Assembly: GCA_026706455.1 (NCBI GenBank)
Contig: JAPOYS010000103.1
Coordinates: 1-43,968, forward strand
Length of the DNA: 43,968 bases
DNA from: Chloroflexota bacterium
GTDB taxonomy: Bacteria > Chloroflexota > Anaerolineae > Aggregatilineales > Phototrophicaceae
Direction: 5' to 3'
The translations under genes and the position numbers were made by a program. Below are positions 1 through 7,845 of this stretch, piece by piece (the first letter of the stretch is position 1; each line of letters starts with the position of its first letter). The notes under the pieces were generated by a model. It had not been told where the DNA came from. It made no database searches and worked only from the letters and a program-made list of their open reading frames with translations.

Positions 1-242
1 GAAAACCCGGCCGTCTTTCACCAACATCCACACCACCTCACTGCGAGACTAAACACCTAGCTGCCCGGCGCTGGCTTCGCCAAACAGACAGGCGGAGTGT
101 AGCCCGTCCGGGCGTATCTCGCCATGCTAGTTGACCATAGGAGGTGATTATTGACGGTGCTTTACGCGGGCATAGCGGGCGCCTATGCCAAATACTGCAA
201 TTTCGTTTGAAAGACTGAGCACAATCTACTGAGGAGATGAAC
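1..242. other. Left-edge non-coding leader of the first sugar importer
   Basis: I see no convincing gene in these 242 bases. A short inverted repeat, GCCCG-TC-CGGGC, lies near 102-113. A near-perfect Shine-Dalgarno sequence, AGGAGGTGA (139-147), precedes a 19-codon frame described separately. The Shine-Dalgarno of the first real gene, GAGGAG, is at 231-236. I could not identify a convincing -35/-10 pair, so the operon promoter may lie further left, outside the window. Confidence 0.5.
151..210 (+). other. Possible 19-codon leader ORF upstream of the first binding protein
   Basis: A TTG-initiated frame runs from 151 to the TGA at 208-210 and lies 3 bases after AGGAGGTGA (139-147), the strongest ribosome-binding sequence in this part of the window. 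The predicted peptide is MTVLYAGIAGAYAKYCNFV. It ends 32 bases before the binding-protein start. A second family-1 binding-protein gene (18157) also has a strong extra Shine-Dalgarno and mini-ORF upstream. This could be a translated leader, or the Shine-Dalgarno may belong to something decayed. Coding status is unproven. Confidence 0.25.
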
Positions 243-1556
243 ATGTCTTTGATTAAGAAGTTTGCGTTCTTGTTGGTATTGATGGCGCTTGTGGGCGGGC
301 TCGCGTCCGCGCAGGAAAGCCAATTCCTGGAAGTTTGGGATCAATGGGAATTCTATGGCATGACCGCTGCGGGACCGGCGCTGGAAGTGATCCACGCAGC
401 CTGGAATGCAGAGCACCCCAGTGTCTTCATGGACCGTTCGGTCTTCGGCGGCGGCTGGCCGATTCGCAACGCGATCGAGTTGGCTCTGACCTCTGGCGAC
501 GCGCCGGATGTCTTCTACTCTTGGCCCTCGGGCGCCGGCTTGACCGCCTACGCGCAAGAAGGCTACCTGCTCGACTTGACGCCCTACGCCGATCAGTACG
601 GCTGGTGGGATCGCCTGCCTGATTGGGCGATTGAGCGCAATATGTGGAATGGCAAGCTCTACGCCTACCCCTGGGAGCAGGACCTCGAGTACGTCTATTA
701 CAATACGGTGATCTTCGACGAGTTGGGCTTGGATATCCCGCAGAATTGGGACGACATCCTCAATTGGTGCGCCGTCGCCAATGAGGCTGGTTACATCCCG
801 ATTTCTTTCTCGAACAGCCCCGATGGCTGGCAAGGCGCCAATATGTTCACTGATATGGTCGCGCTGACCGGCGGACGTCAGGTAGGCCTGGATGTGCTGC
901 GCGGCACGACCAGTTGGAATCGACCCGAAGTCGTCGACGCCTTGGAACGCCTGCTCGAGATGGTCGAGGCTGATTGCTTCTCGCCCGGCTTCAACGGCAA
1001 GCACTATGGCGATTCGCTGGCTGAACTCTATACCGGGCGGGCGACTTCTGTCTGGACCGGCACCTGGGTCATCCACGACATCAGCGGCAACATGGCTGAG
1101 GGCACGTTGGATGTCTTCTACATGCCCGCCATTTACGATGACATCCCGCAAGCGACCCACATGTCAGAAGGCTCGGCTTATTACATCTGGTCGCAAGCCA
1201 GCGACCCCGATCTGGCGGCTGAATACATCGACTTCGTGACCGACCCGCGCTGGCTGCCGACCTGGATCGAAGAAGGCTTCGCCATCCCGATCCAGAAGGA
1301 TCCCATCGACTGGAGCATTTACGATGTGGATCCGGTCATCAGCAAAGCCTTTCGCATCGGTCAGGAGATGCAAGATCTCAATGTCGACGCCTTCCACACC
1401 ACAGTCGCGCCGAACGTTGTGCGCGCGCTGTATCAAGGCGTGCAAGGTGTCTTGGGCGGCGAGCTGAGCATTGAAGATTTCCTCAACAATATGGACGAGG
1501 AAATGGCGGTTGCGGCTGAGCTTGGCCAGGTCTGGGAACCGGGCGAGCGCATGTAA
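243..1556 (+). CDS. Extracellular sugar-binding protein (SBP family 1)
   Basis: This is the ligand-capturing subunit of a carbohydrate ABC importer, acting outside the membrane. The 437-residue product begins with a Sec signal peptide (KK, then a hydrophobic run, cleavage probably after LASAQ near residue 24). There is no lipobox Cys. The mature part has the family-1 binding-protein layout, with a DAPDVFYSWPSG segment, a WNGKLYAYPWEQD segment and Trp/Tyr-rich ligand surfaces. An ATG at 237 is also in frame, but GAGGAG (231-236) touches it, whereas it is 6 bases from the ATG at 243, so I prefer 243. Two MalF/MalG-like permeases and a GH32 enzyme follow, so a fructose-containing oligosaccharide is the likely ligand. 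Class is sure, ligand is inferred. Confidence 0.93.
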   Translation: MSLIKKFAFLLVLMALVGGLASAQESQFLEVWDQWEFYGMTAAGPALEVIHAAWNAEHPSVFMDRSVFGGGWPIRNAIELALTSGDAPDVFYSWPSGAGLTAYAQEGYLLDLTPYADQYGWWDRLPDWAIERNMWNGKLYAYPWEQDLEYVYYNTVIFDELGLDIPQNWDDILNWCAVANEAGYIPISFSNSPDGWQGANMFTDMVALTGGRQVGLDVLRGTTSWNRPEVVDALERLLEMVEADCFSPGFNGKHYGDSLAELYTGRATSVWTGTWVIHDISGNMAEGTLDVFYMPAIYDDIPQATHMSEGSAYYIWSQASDPDLAAEYIDFVTDPRWLPTWIEEGFAIPIQKDPIDWSIYDVDPVISKAFRIGQEMQDLNVDAFHTTVAPNVVRALYQGVQGVLGGELSIEDFLNNMDEEMAVAAELGQVWEPGERM

Positions 1557-1582
1557 TTCTGCTTTCCTCCATCCTCCATCCC

Positions 1583-1644
1583 CTTCCCCCCAACTTGTGG
1601 TGAGGAGCGCTTTTCATCGCGACGACCAACGAATTGGGGGGAAG
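1583..1644 (+). terminator. Stem-loop between binding protein and permease
   Basis: Perfect 11-base arms CTTCCCCCCAA (1583-1593) and TTGGGGGGAAG (1634-1644) enclose a 40-base loop that can pair further (GTGG with CCAAC). It sits in the 108-base gap after the binding-protein stop. No U-run follows, so it is more likely a partial terminator or a 3'-end mRNA stabiliser, as in malE-malF-type operons, than a full terminator. Confidence 0.5.
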
Positions 1645-1664
1645 CGCCGCGGAAGGACGCCGGC

Positions 1665-2537
1665 ATGCCGCGCTTCAATATTAGACCCTACATATTTATT
1701 GCTCCGGCGCTCATTTACCTTGGCATTTGGATCTTTTATCCGATTGTCAATGCGCTGGTGCTGAGCTTCTTTGATTCGCCGACTGGGCGTTCGCGCGATT
1801 ATTTTTGGGTTGGCATCGGCAATTACAGCAAGCTCTTTCAGGACGATTTATTCCTTAAGTCCCTGTATCACAACATCATTTGGGTGCTGCTGAGCATCGC
1901 CTTGCCGGTGGTATTGGGCTTGCTGCTGGCGGTCTTGCTTTCGGGCCGAGGCCGCTCGCGCTTGATGTACGCCAGCATCTATTTCATCCCGCAGACGGTG
2001 GCCGCGGTCTGCGCCGCGATCGTCTGGCGCTGGATTTACGATCCCAGCATCGGACCGCTCAATTGGTTTTTGGAGACGATTGGCTTGGAGGGCCGACCCT
2101 GGCTGGCTGACGAGTCCATCGTATTGATCGCGGTTAACATGATCGGCAGCTGGTCTTACTACGGATTCTGCGTGCTGATATTCATGGCTGGCCTGCAGAA
2201 CATTAGCCCCGAACTATACGACGCGGCCAAGATCGATGGCGCCGGCGCCTTGCAGCAATTCTTCTATGTGACGATTCCACTGCTGCGCAACGCCATCATC
2301 TTTGTGCTGGTTTACACCATCATTGGCTCAATGAAATTCTTCGACTTGATTTTCGTAGCGACCAATGGCGGACCCAACGAAGCCAGCACGGTGGTTGGGC
2401 TGCGAATCTACTGGCACAGCATGCGCGAAGGGCGCTTCAACTACGCGGCCACGATGAGCACGATACTGACGATTGTCATCCTTGTGCTCAGCGTGGCCGT
2501 CATCCGGCAGATCGTTACGGAAGGCGAGGACGACTAG
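1665..2537 (+). CDS. Sugar ABC transporter permease (MalF/UgpA type)
   Basis: Integral membrane subunit of the importer that starts at 243. At 290 residues it has the usual length and about six hydrophobic segments, the first near residues 9-30 (PYIFIAPALIYLGIWIFYP). The EAA cytoplasmic loop that contacts the ATPase is seen as ELYDAAKIDGAGALQQF followed by a TIPLL stretch. The FDLIFVATNGGPNEAST segment near the C-terminus is typical of this permease class. The stop TAG is directly followed by the ATG of the partner permease, so the two are translationally coupled. No ATPase gene follows; a shared MsmX/UgpC-type ATPase encoded elsewhere is expected. Confidence 0.95.
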   Translation: MPRFNIRPYIFIAPALIYLGIWIFYPIVNALVLSFFDSPTGRSRDYFWVGIGNYSKLFQDDLFLKSLYHNIIWVLLSIALPVVLGLLLAVLLSGRGRSRLMYASIYFIPQTVAAVCAAIVWRWIYDPSIGPLNWFLETIGLEGRPWLADESIVLIAVNMIGSWSYYGFCVLIFMAGLQNISPELYDAAKIDGAGALQQFFYVTIPLLRNAIIFVLVYTIIGSMKFFDLIFVATNGGPNEASTVVGLRIYWHSMREGRFNYAATMSTILTIVILVLSVAVIRQIVTEGEDD

Positions 2538-3404
2538 ATGGCATACAAACGCAAGCCACGGAAAAGACGCTCCTACAATTCCGCCCGGCTGATGCAAAGT
2601 CTGATCATTCATGTTATCTTGCTGCTCTTTGTATTTATCGCTCTGTTTCCGATTTACCTGATGTTTAATGCCGCGCTCAAGACATCCCGGGAGTTGTTTC
2701 AGAGTTTCTTGACGCTGCCTACTGACCCGCAATGGCAGAACTTCGGATTCATCCTCAACGAGCAAGGTTACAAGGGCGCGCTTTACAACAGCTTGATTCT
2801 ATCGACATCGTCCATGATCTTGACAACGGTCATCTCCGTCCTCGCCGGATATGGCTTCGCCGTCTATCGCTTCGTCGGCAAGCAGTGGCTCTTTCTGCTG
2901 GTTTTGACCGGGCTGATGGTGTCGGAAACATCGGTGCTCATCCCGGTCTACCAATTGCTGCAGGACCTCGGGCTACTGAACACTTACGCCGGCATGATCC
3001 TGCCGCAGGCGGCGCTCGGCTTGACATTCGGCGTATTCCTGATGACCACCTTTTTCAAAGACATCCCCCGCGCGCTGATTGACGCGGCCGTTGTTGACGG
3101 CGGCTCCGATTTGCAGGTGCTGCGCCATGTCATCATGCCTTTGGCGCGGCCTGCGATTATGTCCCTCGCATTGATCGAGTTCATGTGGGCTTGGAACAGT
3201 TTCTTCTTCCCGCTGGTGATCGCGACCAAGCAGTGGCTGATGCCGATGAGCGTGCGGATCATCGACTTCATGGGGCGCTTCACCTTCAAGTACGATATGA
3301 TCGCGACGACCACCGTCATCCTCTTCACGCCCATCTTGATCCTCTATTTGATCACGCAGCGCAGTTTCCATCGCGGCATTACCTTCGGCGCGCTGAAAGA
3401 CTAG
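2538..3404 (+). CDS. Sugar ABC transporter permease (MalG/UgpE type)
   Basis: Second membrane subunit of the first sugar importer, 288 residues. After a basic N-terminus (KRKPRKRR) comes a first membrane helix (HVILLLFVFIALFPIYLMF), then the ALKTSRE loop characteristic of MalG-like permeases. The EAA loop reads RALIDAAVVDGGSDLQVLRHVIMPLARPA. It closes with ITQRSFHRGITFGALKD, the usual C-terminal ending of this class (RxxxxGxxxGAxKG-like). It starts immediately after the TAG of the upstream permease with no spacer. The GH32 gene begins 20 bases downstream, placing hydrolysis and uptake in one transcript. Confidence 0.95.
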   Translation: MAYKRKPRKRRSYNSARLMQSLIIHVILLLFVFIALFPIYLMFNAALKTSRELFQSFLTLPTDPQWQNFGFILNEQGYKGALYNSLILSTSSMILTTVISVLAGYGFAVYRFVGKQWLFLLVLTGLMVSETSVLIPVYQLLQDLGLLNTYAGMILPQAALGLTFGVFLMTTFFKDIPRALIDAAVVDGGSDLQVLRHVIMPLARPAIMSLALIEFMWAWNSFFFPLVIATKQWLMPMSVRIIDFMGRFTFKYDMIATTTVILFTPILILYLITQRSFHRGITFGALKD

Positions 3405-3424
3405 TCCTGGTGAAGGAATCGACA

Positions 3425-4978
3425 ATGTCCGACAACTACGCGCAGATTCTCGCGGGAGCGGATCGAGCGGTCGCCGAAGCCGCCGTCAAACTCACTGGCG
3501 ATCCCCAGCGGCCGAGCTACCATCTGATGACCGCCGCCAACTGGATCAACGATCCCAATGGTCCGGTCTACCACAATGGCTACTGGCATATTTTCTTTCA
3601 GCACAATCCCTATCTGGCGGACTTTGGTCCCATGGGCTGGGGGCACGTTCGCAGCCCCGACCTGGTCAATTGGGAGCACTGCCCGATTGCGATCATGCCG
3701 ACGCCGGGCGGCTACGATGGCGCCGGCTGCTGGTCGGGCAGCGTCGTCATTCATGAGGGCGTTCCGCACATGCTGTACTCCGGCGTCGCCGATATGACCC
3801 TGTGGAGCATTGACGACGATATCCCGCCCTCGGAGCGACAGCGCATCCCGCAGGGCTACTATCACGAATTCCTGTTGGAGATTGACCAGGAGACCCAGTG
3901 CGTCGCCACCAGCAGCGACAACTTGATGACCTGGGACAAGCATCCCGCCAATCCGGTGATTCCGGCGATACCGGAGGGTTTGGACCTCATCGGTTTCCGC
4001 GATCCCTTTTTGTGGAAAGAAGCTGACGGGCGCTGGTATATGCTGCTTGGCTCGGGCATCAAGGGGCGGGGCGGCGTGGCGCTTCTGTACCGCTCGCGCG
4101 ATCTGGTCGAATGGGAGTATCTGAACCCGCTCTATATCGGCGATCCATCCGAGAGCGGCATCAATTGGGAGTGCCCCAACTTCCTCGATTTGGGCGCCAA
4201 GCACATGCTGGTCGTCTCGCCGCATGGACGGCCCGTCTATTGGCTGGGGGAGTACGCCGACCACAAGTTCGTGCCGGACGCGGCCGCTGCGCGTCTCGAT
4301 TGGGGCGATGTCTTCTACGCGCCGAACAGCCTGCTTGATCCGAAGGGCCGTTGGCTGATGTGGGGTTGGGTACGGGAAGCGCGCCCGCGCGATCAATACG
4401 CGGCCGCCGGCTGGGCCTCCTGTCTGACGCTCCCGCGCGAGATTTCGCTGGCTGGGGATGGGAGCATGCGAGTCCAACCGGCTGAGGAGATGAAGCAGTT
4501 GCGAGGCGAAGCGCTGTTTGACGACGCGGTCAACCTATCGACCGGCAATCCGCATTCACTCGGTGGCGCCCAGGGCGATCGCCTGGAGATTTCCTGCCGC
4601 GCGCTTTCCACCGACTGCGAGGCGCTGGGCATTCAGTTTCGGCGCAGCCCCGATGGCGAGCAGTACGCGGAACTGGTCTACGATTTCAGAAATGGGGTCT
4701 TGCGGCTGCTGCGCGACAAATCGACGGACACGGCCGAGGTCAGCGTGGACGCCTGCGAATGTCCGCTCGAGCTGCCGGCTGGCGAGGCGCTTGATGTGAC
4801 GCTATACCTCGATAAATCGGTAGTTGAGGTCTACACCAACGGCAGAGTTGCAATGACCAGTCGGATTTACCCAGCGCGCTCTGACGCCCAAGGCTTGTCG
4901 CTATATTGCGTCGGCGGCGCGGCGCGGGCGCAAGTGTCTATCTGGCCAATGAGTAGCATTTGGAGCGACACGGGTTAA
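3425..4978 (+). CDS. GH32 beta-fructosidase (sucrose/fructan hydrolase)
   Basis: Glycoside hydrolase of family 32, releasing fructose from sucrose, inulin- or levan-type oligosaccharides. The 517-residue product carries all three catalytic signatures: NWINDPNG with nucleophile Asp43, FRDP with Arg192/Asp193, and NWECPNF with acid/base Glu249. The C-terminal beta-sandwich shows the family segment LYLDKSVVEVYTNGR. No signal peptide is visible, so it should act in the cytoplasm on imported oligosaccharides. The frame is open further upstream but only by overlapping the permease; ATG 3425, preceded by GAAGG, is the natural start. Substrate chain length cannot be read from sequence. Confidence 0.95.
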   Translation: MSDNYAQILAGADRAVAEAAVKLTGDPQRPSYHLMTAANWINDPNGPVYHNGYWHIFFQHNPYLADFGPMGWGHVRSPDLVNWEHCPIAIMPTPGGYDGAGCWSGSVVIHEGVPHMLYSGVADMTLWSIDDDIPPSERQRIPQGYYHEFLLEIDQETQCVATSSDNLMTWDKHPANPVIPAIPEGLDLIGFRDPFLWKEADGRWYMLLGSGIKGRGGVALLYRSRDLVEWEYLNPLYIGDPSESGINWECPNFLDLGAKHMLVVSPHGRPVYWLGEYADHKFVPDAAAARLDWGDVFYAPNSLLDPKGRWLMWGWVREARPRDQYAAAGWASCLTLPREISLAGDGSMRVQPAEEMKQLRGEALFDDAVNLSTGNPHSLGGAQGDRLEISCRALSTDCEALGIQFRRSPDGEQYAELVYDFRNGVLRLLRDKSTDTAEVSVDACECPLELPAGEALDVTLYLDKSVVEVYTNGRVAMTSRIYPARSDAQGLSLYCVGGAARAQVSIWPMSSIWSDTG

Positions 4979-5020
4979 ACTATTGCCAGTCGTTCATCTC
5001 CAACTGGAAAGGAAAGAAAC

Positions 5021-6580
5021 ATGAAAAGTCATTTTAAGATTCTGTTGACGCTCGCCGTCCTGGTCATGGCGCTCGCGCCCGCCAGCGCCGATGCAACTTG
5101 GACGGGGACTTTTGTGCTGGGGAGTTGCTGCGAACCCAACTCGCTCGATCCAGCGGCGATGGGCATCTCGCAAACCGAAGGTTACGTCATCAACGCGATG
5201 TACGAAGGCTTGACGCAGTATTCGCGCGCCGGGGAAGTCAGGCCGCGGCTGGCGACCAGCTGGGAGATCTCCGATGACGCGCTGACCTACACGCTGACTC
5301 TGCGCGAGGGCGTGCAGTTTCACGACGGATCAGCCCTGGATTCGGAAGATGTGGTTACCTCGCTGGAGCGGCATAAAGCGCTGGGCTTGGGCAACCTGGG
5401 CTTCATTCTGGCGCCGGTGGCCAGCGTGTCCGCGCTGGATGACATGACAGTCGAGATTCAACTGAGCGCGGCCGATTTCCAGTTCTGGGCTGGCTTGCCG
5501 CATATCAAGATCCTGAGCGCCGACGCGATCGCCGCCAACGAAGTCGACGGCGATATGGCGGCCGACTTCTTCCGCGAGAACGCGGTTGGGACCGGCGCCT
5601 ACGAGCTCGCCCGTTGGGATCCGGGTCGCCAGACGGAAATGACCGCCTTCGCCGACTACTGGGGTGGTTGGGAAGGTTCCCATGTCGAGACTTTCATCGC
5701 CCGCTACGGCTTGGATTTCTCCACGCGCCTGCTGCTGATGGAGGATGGCGAAGTGCATCTGATCGATTGGGCCGGCTTGTCCGATATCCGGCGCGCCGAA
5801 ACAACCGATGCAATTAACTACAATTTGGGCAATCCGCTGCAGGGCTTCTATCACTTCATGAAGCAGGATGGTCCGCTGGCGGATAAGAAAGTGCGCCAAG
5901 CCTTGATGCATGCCTACCCCTACGAGGCGATGATCGAGGTGATGCAGGGCGTCGCCTTGCCGCTCAGCTCGCCGACTCTAAGCGGCACGGTCGGCCATTG
6001 CGATGTCTTTGAGCCGGTTCAGGATATGGATGCGGCGCGCGCGCTGCTGGCCGAGACGGGGTACGCTGATGGCTTCTCCCTGCGCCAGGCCTATCGCCAC
6101 GCCAACGAACCGCGCCGATTCGCCGCTGTCCTCTTCCAGGAATCGCTGGCTGAATTGGGTATCGAGGTCGTATTGGACGACATCCCCTGGGGCACCTTTA
6201 TCGACGCTCAGCGCAACTTCGACACCGCCTACGACATGACCAGCCACTGGCTGAATATCCCGATCCCCTATTCCGGCGAGATGCTCTTCCGGCTCAACCA
6301 TTCGTCTCTGATCGATACCGGCACCGGCAACTGGGCTTGGTACAACAATCCCGCCTTTGACGCCCTGCTGGAAGAAGCGCCGACGCTGGCGCCGGGCGAT
6401 CCGCGGATTGACGAACTGCTCTGCCAGGCGCAGCAGATCCTCATTGATGACGCAGTGGTGATTCCGGTGATGCTCTCGCAATACATCGATTTGACGCACT
6501 CGTCGGTCAGGGGCTATCAGTATGATCCCTACGGCTTCCCGGGCGATCTGCGCGTGCATGATATCTGGCTGGAGAATTAG
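5021..6580 (+). CDS. Peptide-type ABC binding protein (SBP family 5)
   Basis: Extracytoplasmic binding protein of the DppA/OppA/NikA family, 519 residues. A Sec signal peptide (KSHFKILLTLAVLVMALAPASA) lacks a lipobox Cys. The mature N-terminus shows the family pattern CCEPNSLDPAAMGISQTEG, then MYEGLTQYS, then LTYTLTLREGVQFHDGS with the DSEDVVTSLER segment. It lies 42 bases after the GH32 gene behind a good Shine-Dalgarno (AAAGGAAAG) and may be co-transcribed with it, but its logical partners are the DppB/DppC-like permeases and hydantoinase genes downstream. A strong hairpin with a T-run follows. The ligand could be a dipeptide, hydantoin or other cyclic amide; the family alone cannot decide. 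Confidence 0.92.
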   Translation: MKSHFKILLTLAVLVMALAPASADATWTGTFVLGSCCEPNSLDPAAMGISQTEGYVINAMYEGLTQYSRAGEVRPRLATSWEISDDALTYTLTLREGVQFHDGSALDSEDVVTSLERHKALGLGNLGFILAPVASVSALDDMTVEIQLSAADFQFWAGLPHIKILSADAIAANEVDGDMAADFFRENAVGTGAYELARWDPGRQTEMTAFADYWGGWEGSHVETFIARYGLDFSTRLLLMEDGEVHLIDWAGLSDIRRAETTDAINYNLGNPLQGFYHFMKQDGPLADKKVRQALMHAYPYEAMIEVMQGVALPLSSPTLSGTVGHCDVFEPVQDMDAARALLAETGYADGFSLRQAYRHANEPRRFAAVLFQESLAELGIEVVLDDIPWGTFIDAQRNFDTAYDMTSHWLNIPIPYSGEMLFRLNHSSLIDTGTGNWAWYNNPAFDALLEEAPTLAPGDPRIDELLCQAQQILIDDAVVIPVMLSQYIDLTHSSVRGYQYDPYGFPGDLRVHDIWLEN

Positions 6581-6602
6581 CGCGGGCGGGTTCGCAAAGA
6601 TG

Positions 6603-6641
6603 CCCCCACCCCAAACCCCTCCCCCATGAAGAGGGAGGGGC
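6603..6641 (-). repeat. C/G-rich dispersed hairpin repeat, copy 1 (reverse)
   Basis: Read on the - strand this element begins CCCCTCCCTCTTCATGGGGG and ends in a G-rich tail (TTTGGGGTGGGGG). It matches the element at 6671-6712 in layout: C/T-rich arm, short loop, complementary arm, G-rich tail. The two copies lie in opposite orientation 30 bases apart. The forward reading forms the stem of the terminator at 6616-6647. Confidence 0.6.
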
Positions 6642-6647
6642 TTTTTT
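6616..6647 (+). terminator. Intrinsic terminator/attenuator after the family-5 binding protein
   Basis: Perfect 8-base arms CCCCTCCC (6616-6623) and GGGAGGGG (6633-6640) are followed by C and six T residues (6642-6647). It lies 36 bases after the binding-protein stop and before the dppB-like permease, so it should let the binding protein be made in excess over the rest of the operon. The stem is part of a dispersed repeat, so the terminator may have arrived with the repeat. Confidence 0.7.
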
Positions 6648-6670
6648 CGCCAATTTCGAGATTTCTAGCA

Positions 6671-6712
6671 CCCCTTCCCTCCTTGTGGGGGAAGGGGCCG
6701 GGGGATGGGGGG
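6671..6712 (+). repeat. C/G-rich dispersed hairpin repeat, copy 2 (forward)
   Basis: CCCCTTCC (6671-6678) pairs with GGAAGGGG (6690-6697), followed by a G-rich tail (GGGGGATGGGGGG). It is homologous to the reverse-complemented element at 6603-6641. It fills most of the remaining gap before the permease gene. The open reading frame of that permease extends into the tail, which is one reason to place the permease start later at 6813. Confidence 0.6.
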
Positions 6713-6812
6713 TTGCGATTCGGCGCCAGGCCGCAATTATCGTACAAGCCTTACAGTATTTGCCCGTGCAGGCGACGCAGTCGAAGCGGCGCAGGAACGG
6801 ACAGCTACACTT

Positions 6813-7820
6813 ATGGGCAAGCTACTCCTCGAACGCCTGTTGACGCTCGTTCTCAAGCTATTCGGCATGGCTGTGATCTTGTTTGTCGTTACGCAAGTGC
6901 TGCCGGCCGATCCGGCGGCGGTGGCGGCCGGCACTGACGCCCGCCCGGAACAGATCGAGAAGATCCGCCAGCAACTCGGCTTGGACAAGCCCTTTCACGA
7001 GCAATTCATCACCTATATATCGGGCTTGGCGCGTGGCGACTTGGGCAAGTCGCTTTTGACGCGGCGGGCAGTCAGCGACGACTTGCGCTTGCGCTTTCCG
7101 GCGACGCTGGAGTTGGCGCTATTCTCGGGGATTGTGATCGTCATCTTTGGCGTGGGCCTGGGCATCATCGCGGCCGTAAAAGCCGGCAGCCCGCTGGATT
7201 TTCTGATCCGCGCCTTTGTCGTCATCAGCATGGGCATCCCGCCCTTTGTGCTGGCGCTGTTCTTGCAGCTTATATTCGCCAAATCGCTGGATATGTTTCC
7301 GCTGGAGGGGCGCTTGCCCACGCGCTTGGCGCCCCCGCCTTATGCAACGGGCTTGTACACGGTTGACAGTCTGCTGGCCGGTCAGTGGGATCTCTTCTGG
7401 TCAAGCTTGCGGCATCTGGCGCTGCCGGTGGCCGCGCTGGCGCTCGGCCGTCTTGCGGTTGGCGCGCGCTTCACACGAAGCGGCATGTTGGAGACGCTAT
7501 CCCAACCCTTTGTGCGGACGGCGCGGGCCAAGGGCTTGCGAGAAGGACGCGTTATCATCCGCCACGCCTTTCGCAACGCCTTGATCCCGGTGGTGACGAT
7601 GCTCGGCATTCAGATCGGTTTTCTCTTGAGCGGCGCCGTGCTAGTGGAGGTGGTTTTCACCTGGCCCGGGCTCGGGCGTTACGCGGTCGAATCAGTGCTC
7701 TCCTTTGACTTTTACGCCGTCATTGGCGCCGCCTTGATCATCGCCGTGATTTTTGTCGTCTCCAATACAATCGTCGATCTGCTCTATGCGCAGCTCGATC
7801 CGCGCATCAAACACAGATGA
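6813..7820 (+). CDS. Peptide ABC transporter permease (DppB type)
   Basis: Membrane subunit of the dipeptide/oligopeptide importer family, 335 residues when started at ATG 6813. The frame stays open back to 6705 but that stretch overlaps a non-coding repeat and lacks family features, while MGKLLLERLLTLVLK is a standard DppB N-terminus. Family landmarks include LPADPAAVAAG, QLGLDKPFHEQF, the EAA loop FVRTARAKGLREGRVIIRHA, EVVFTWPGLGR, and the C-terminal YAQLDPRIK. Its DppC-like partner is not next to it but three genes downstream, after hyuA, a racemase and hyuB. No DppD/DppF ATPases are in this block. Confidence 0.93.
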   Translation: MGKLLLERLLTLVLKLFGMAVILFVVTQVLPADPAAVAAGTDARPEQIEKIRQQLGLDKPFHEQFITYISGLARGDLGKSLLTRRAVSDDLRLRFPATLELALFSGIVIVIFGVGLGIIAAVKAGSPLDFLIRAFVVISMGIPPFVLALFLQLIFAKSLDMFPLEGRLPTRLAPPPYATGLYTVDSLLAGQWDLFWSSLRHLALPVAALALGRLAVGARFTRSGMLETLSQPFVRTARAKGLREGRVIIRHAFRNALIPVVTMLGIQIGFLLSGAVLVEVVFTWPGLGRYAVESVLSFDFYAVIGAALIIAVIFVVSNTIVDLLYAQLDPRIKHR

Positions 7821-7845
7821 CTGGAAGGTCAGGGCGCAGCGCCGC

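Noticed and set aside
183-1160. - strand open frame of about 325 codons opposite the first binding protein
   Set aside because: The + strand gene has signal peptide, ribosome site and operon context; the antisense frame has none.
3185-3424. N-terminal extension of the first GH32 frame into the permease gene
   Set aside because: The extension overlaps the permease in another frame and is low-complexity; ATG 3425 has a ribosome site and starts family-like sequence.
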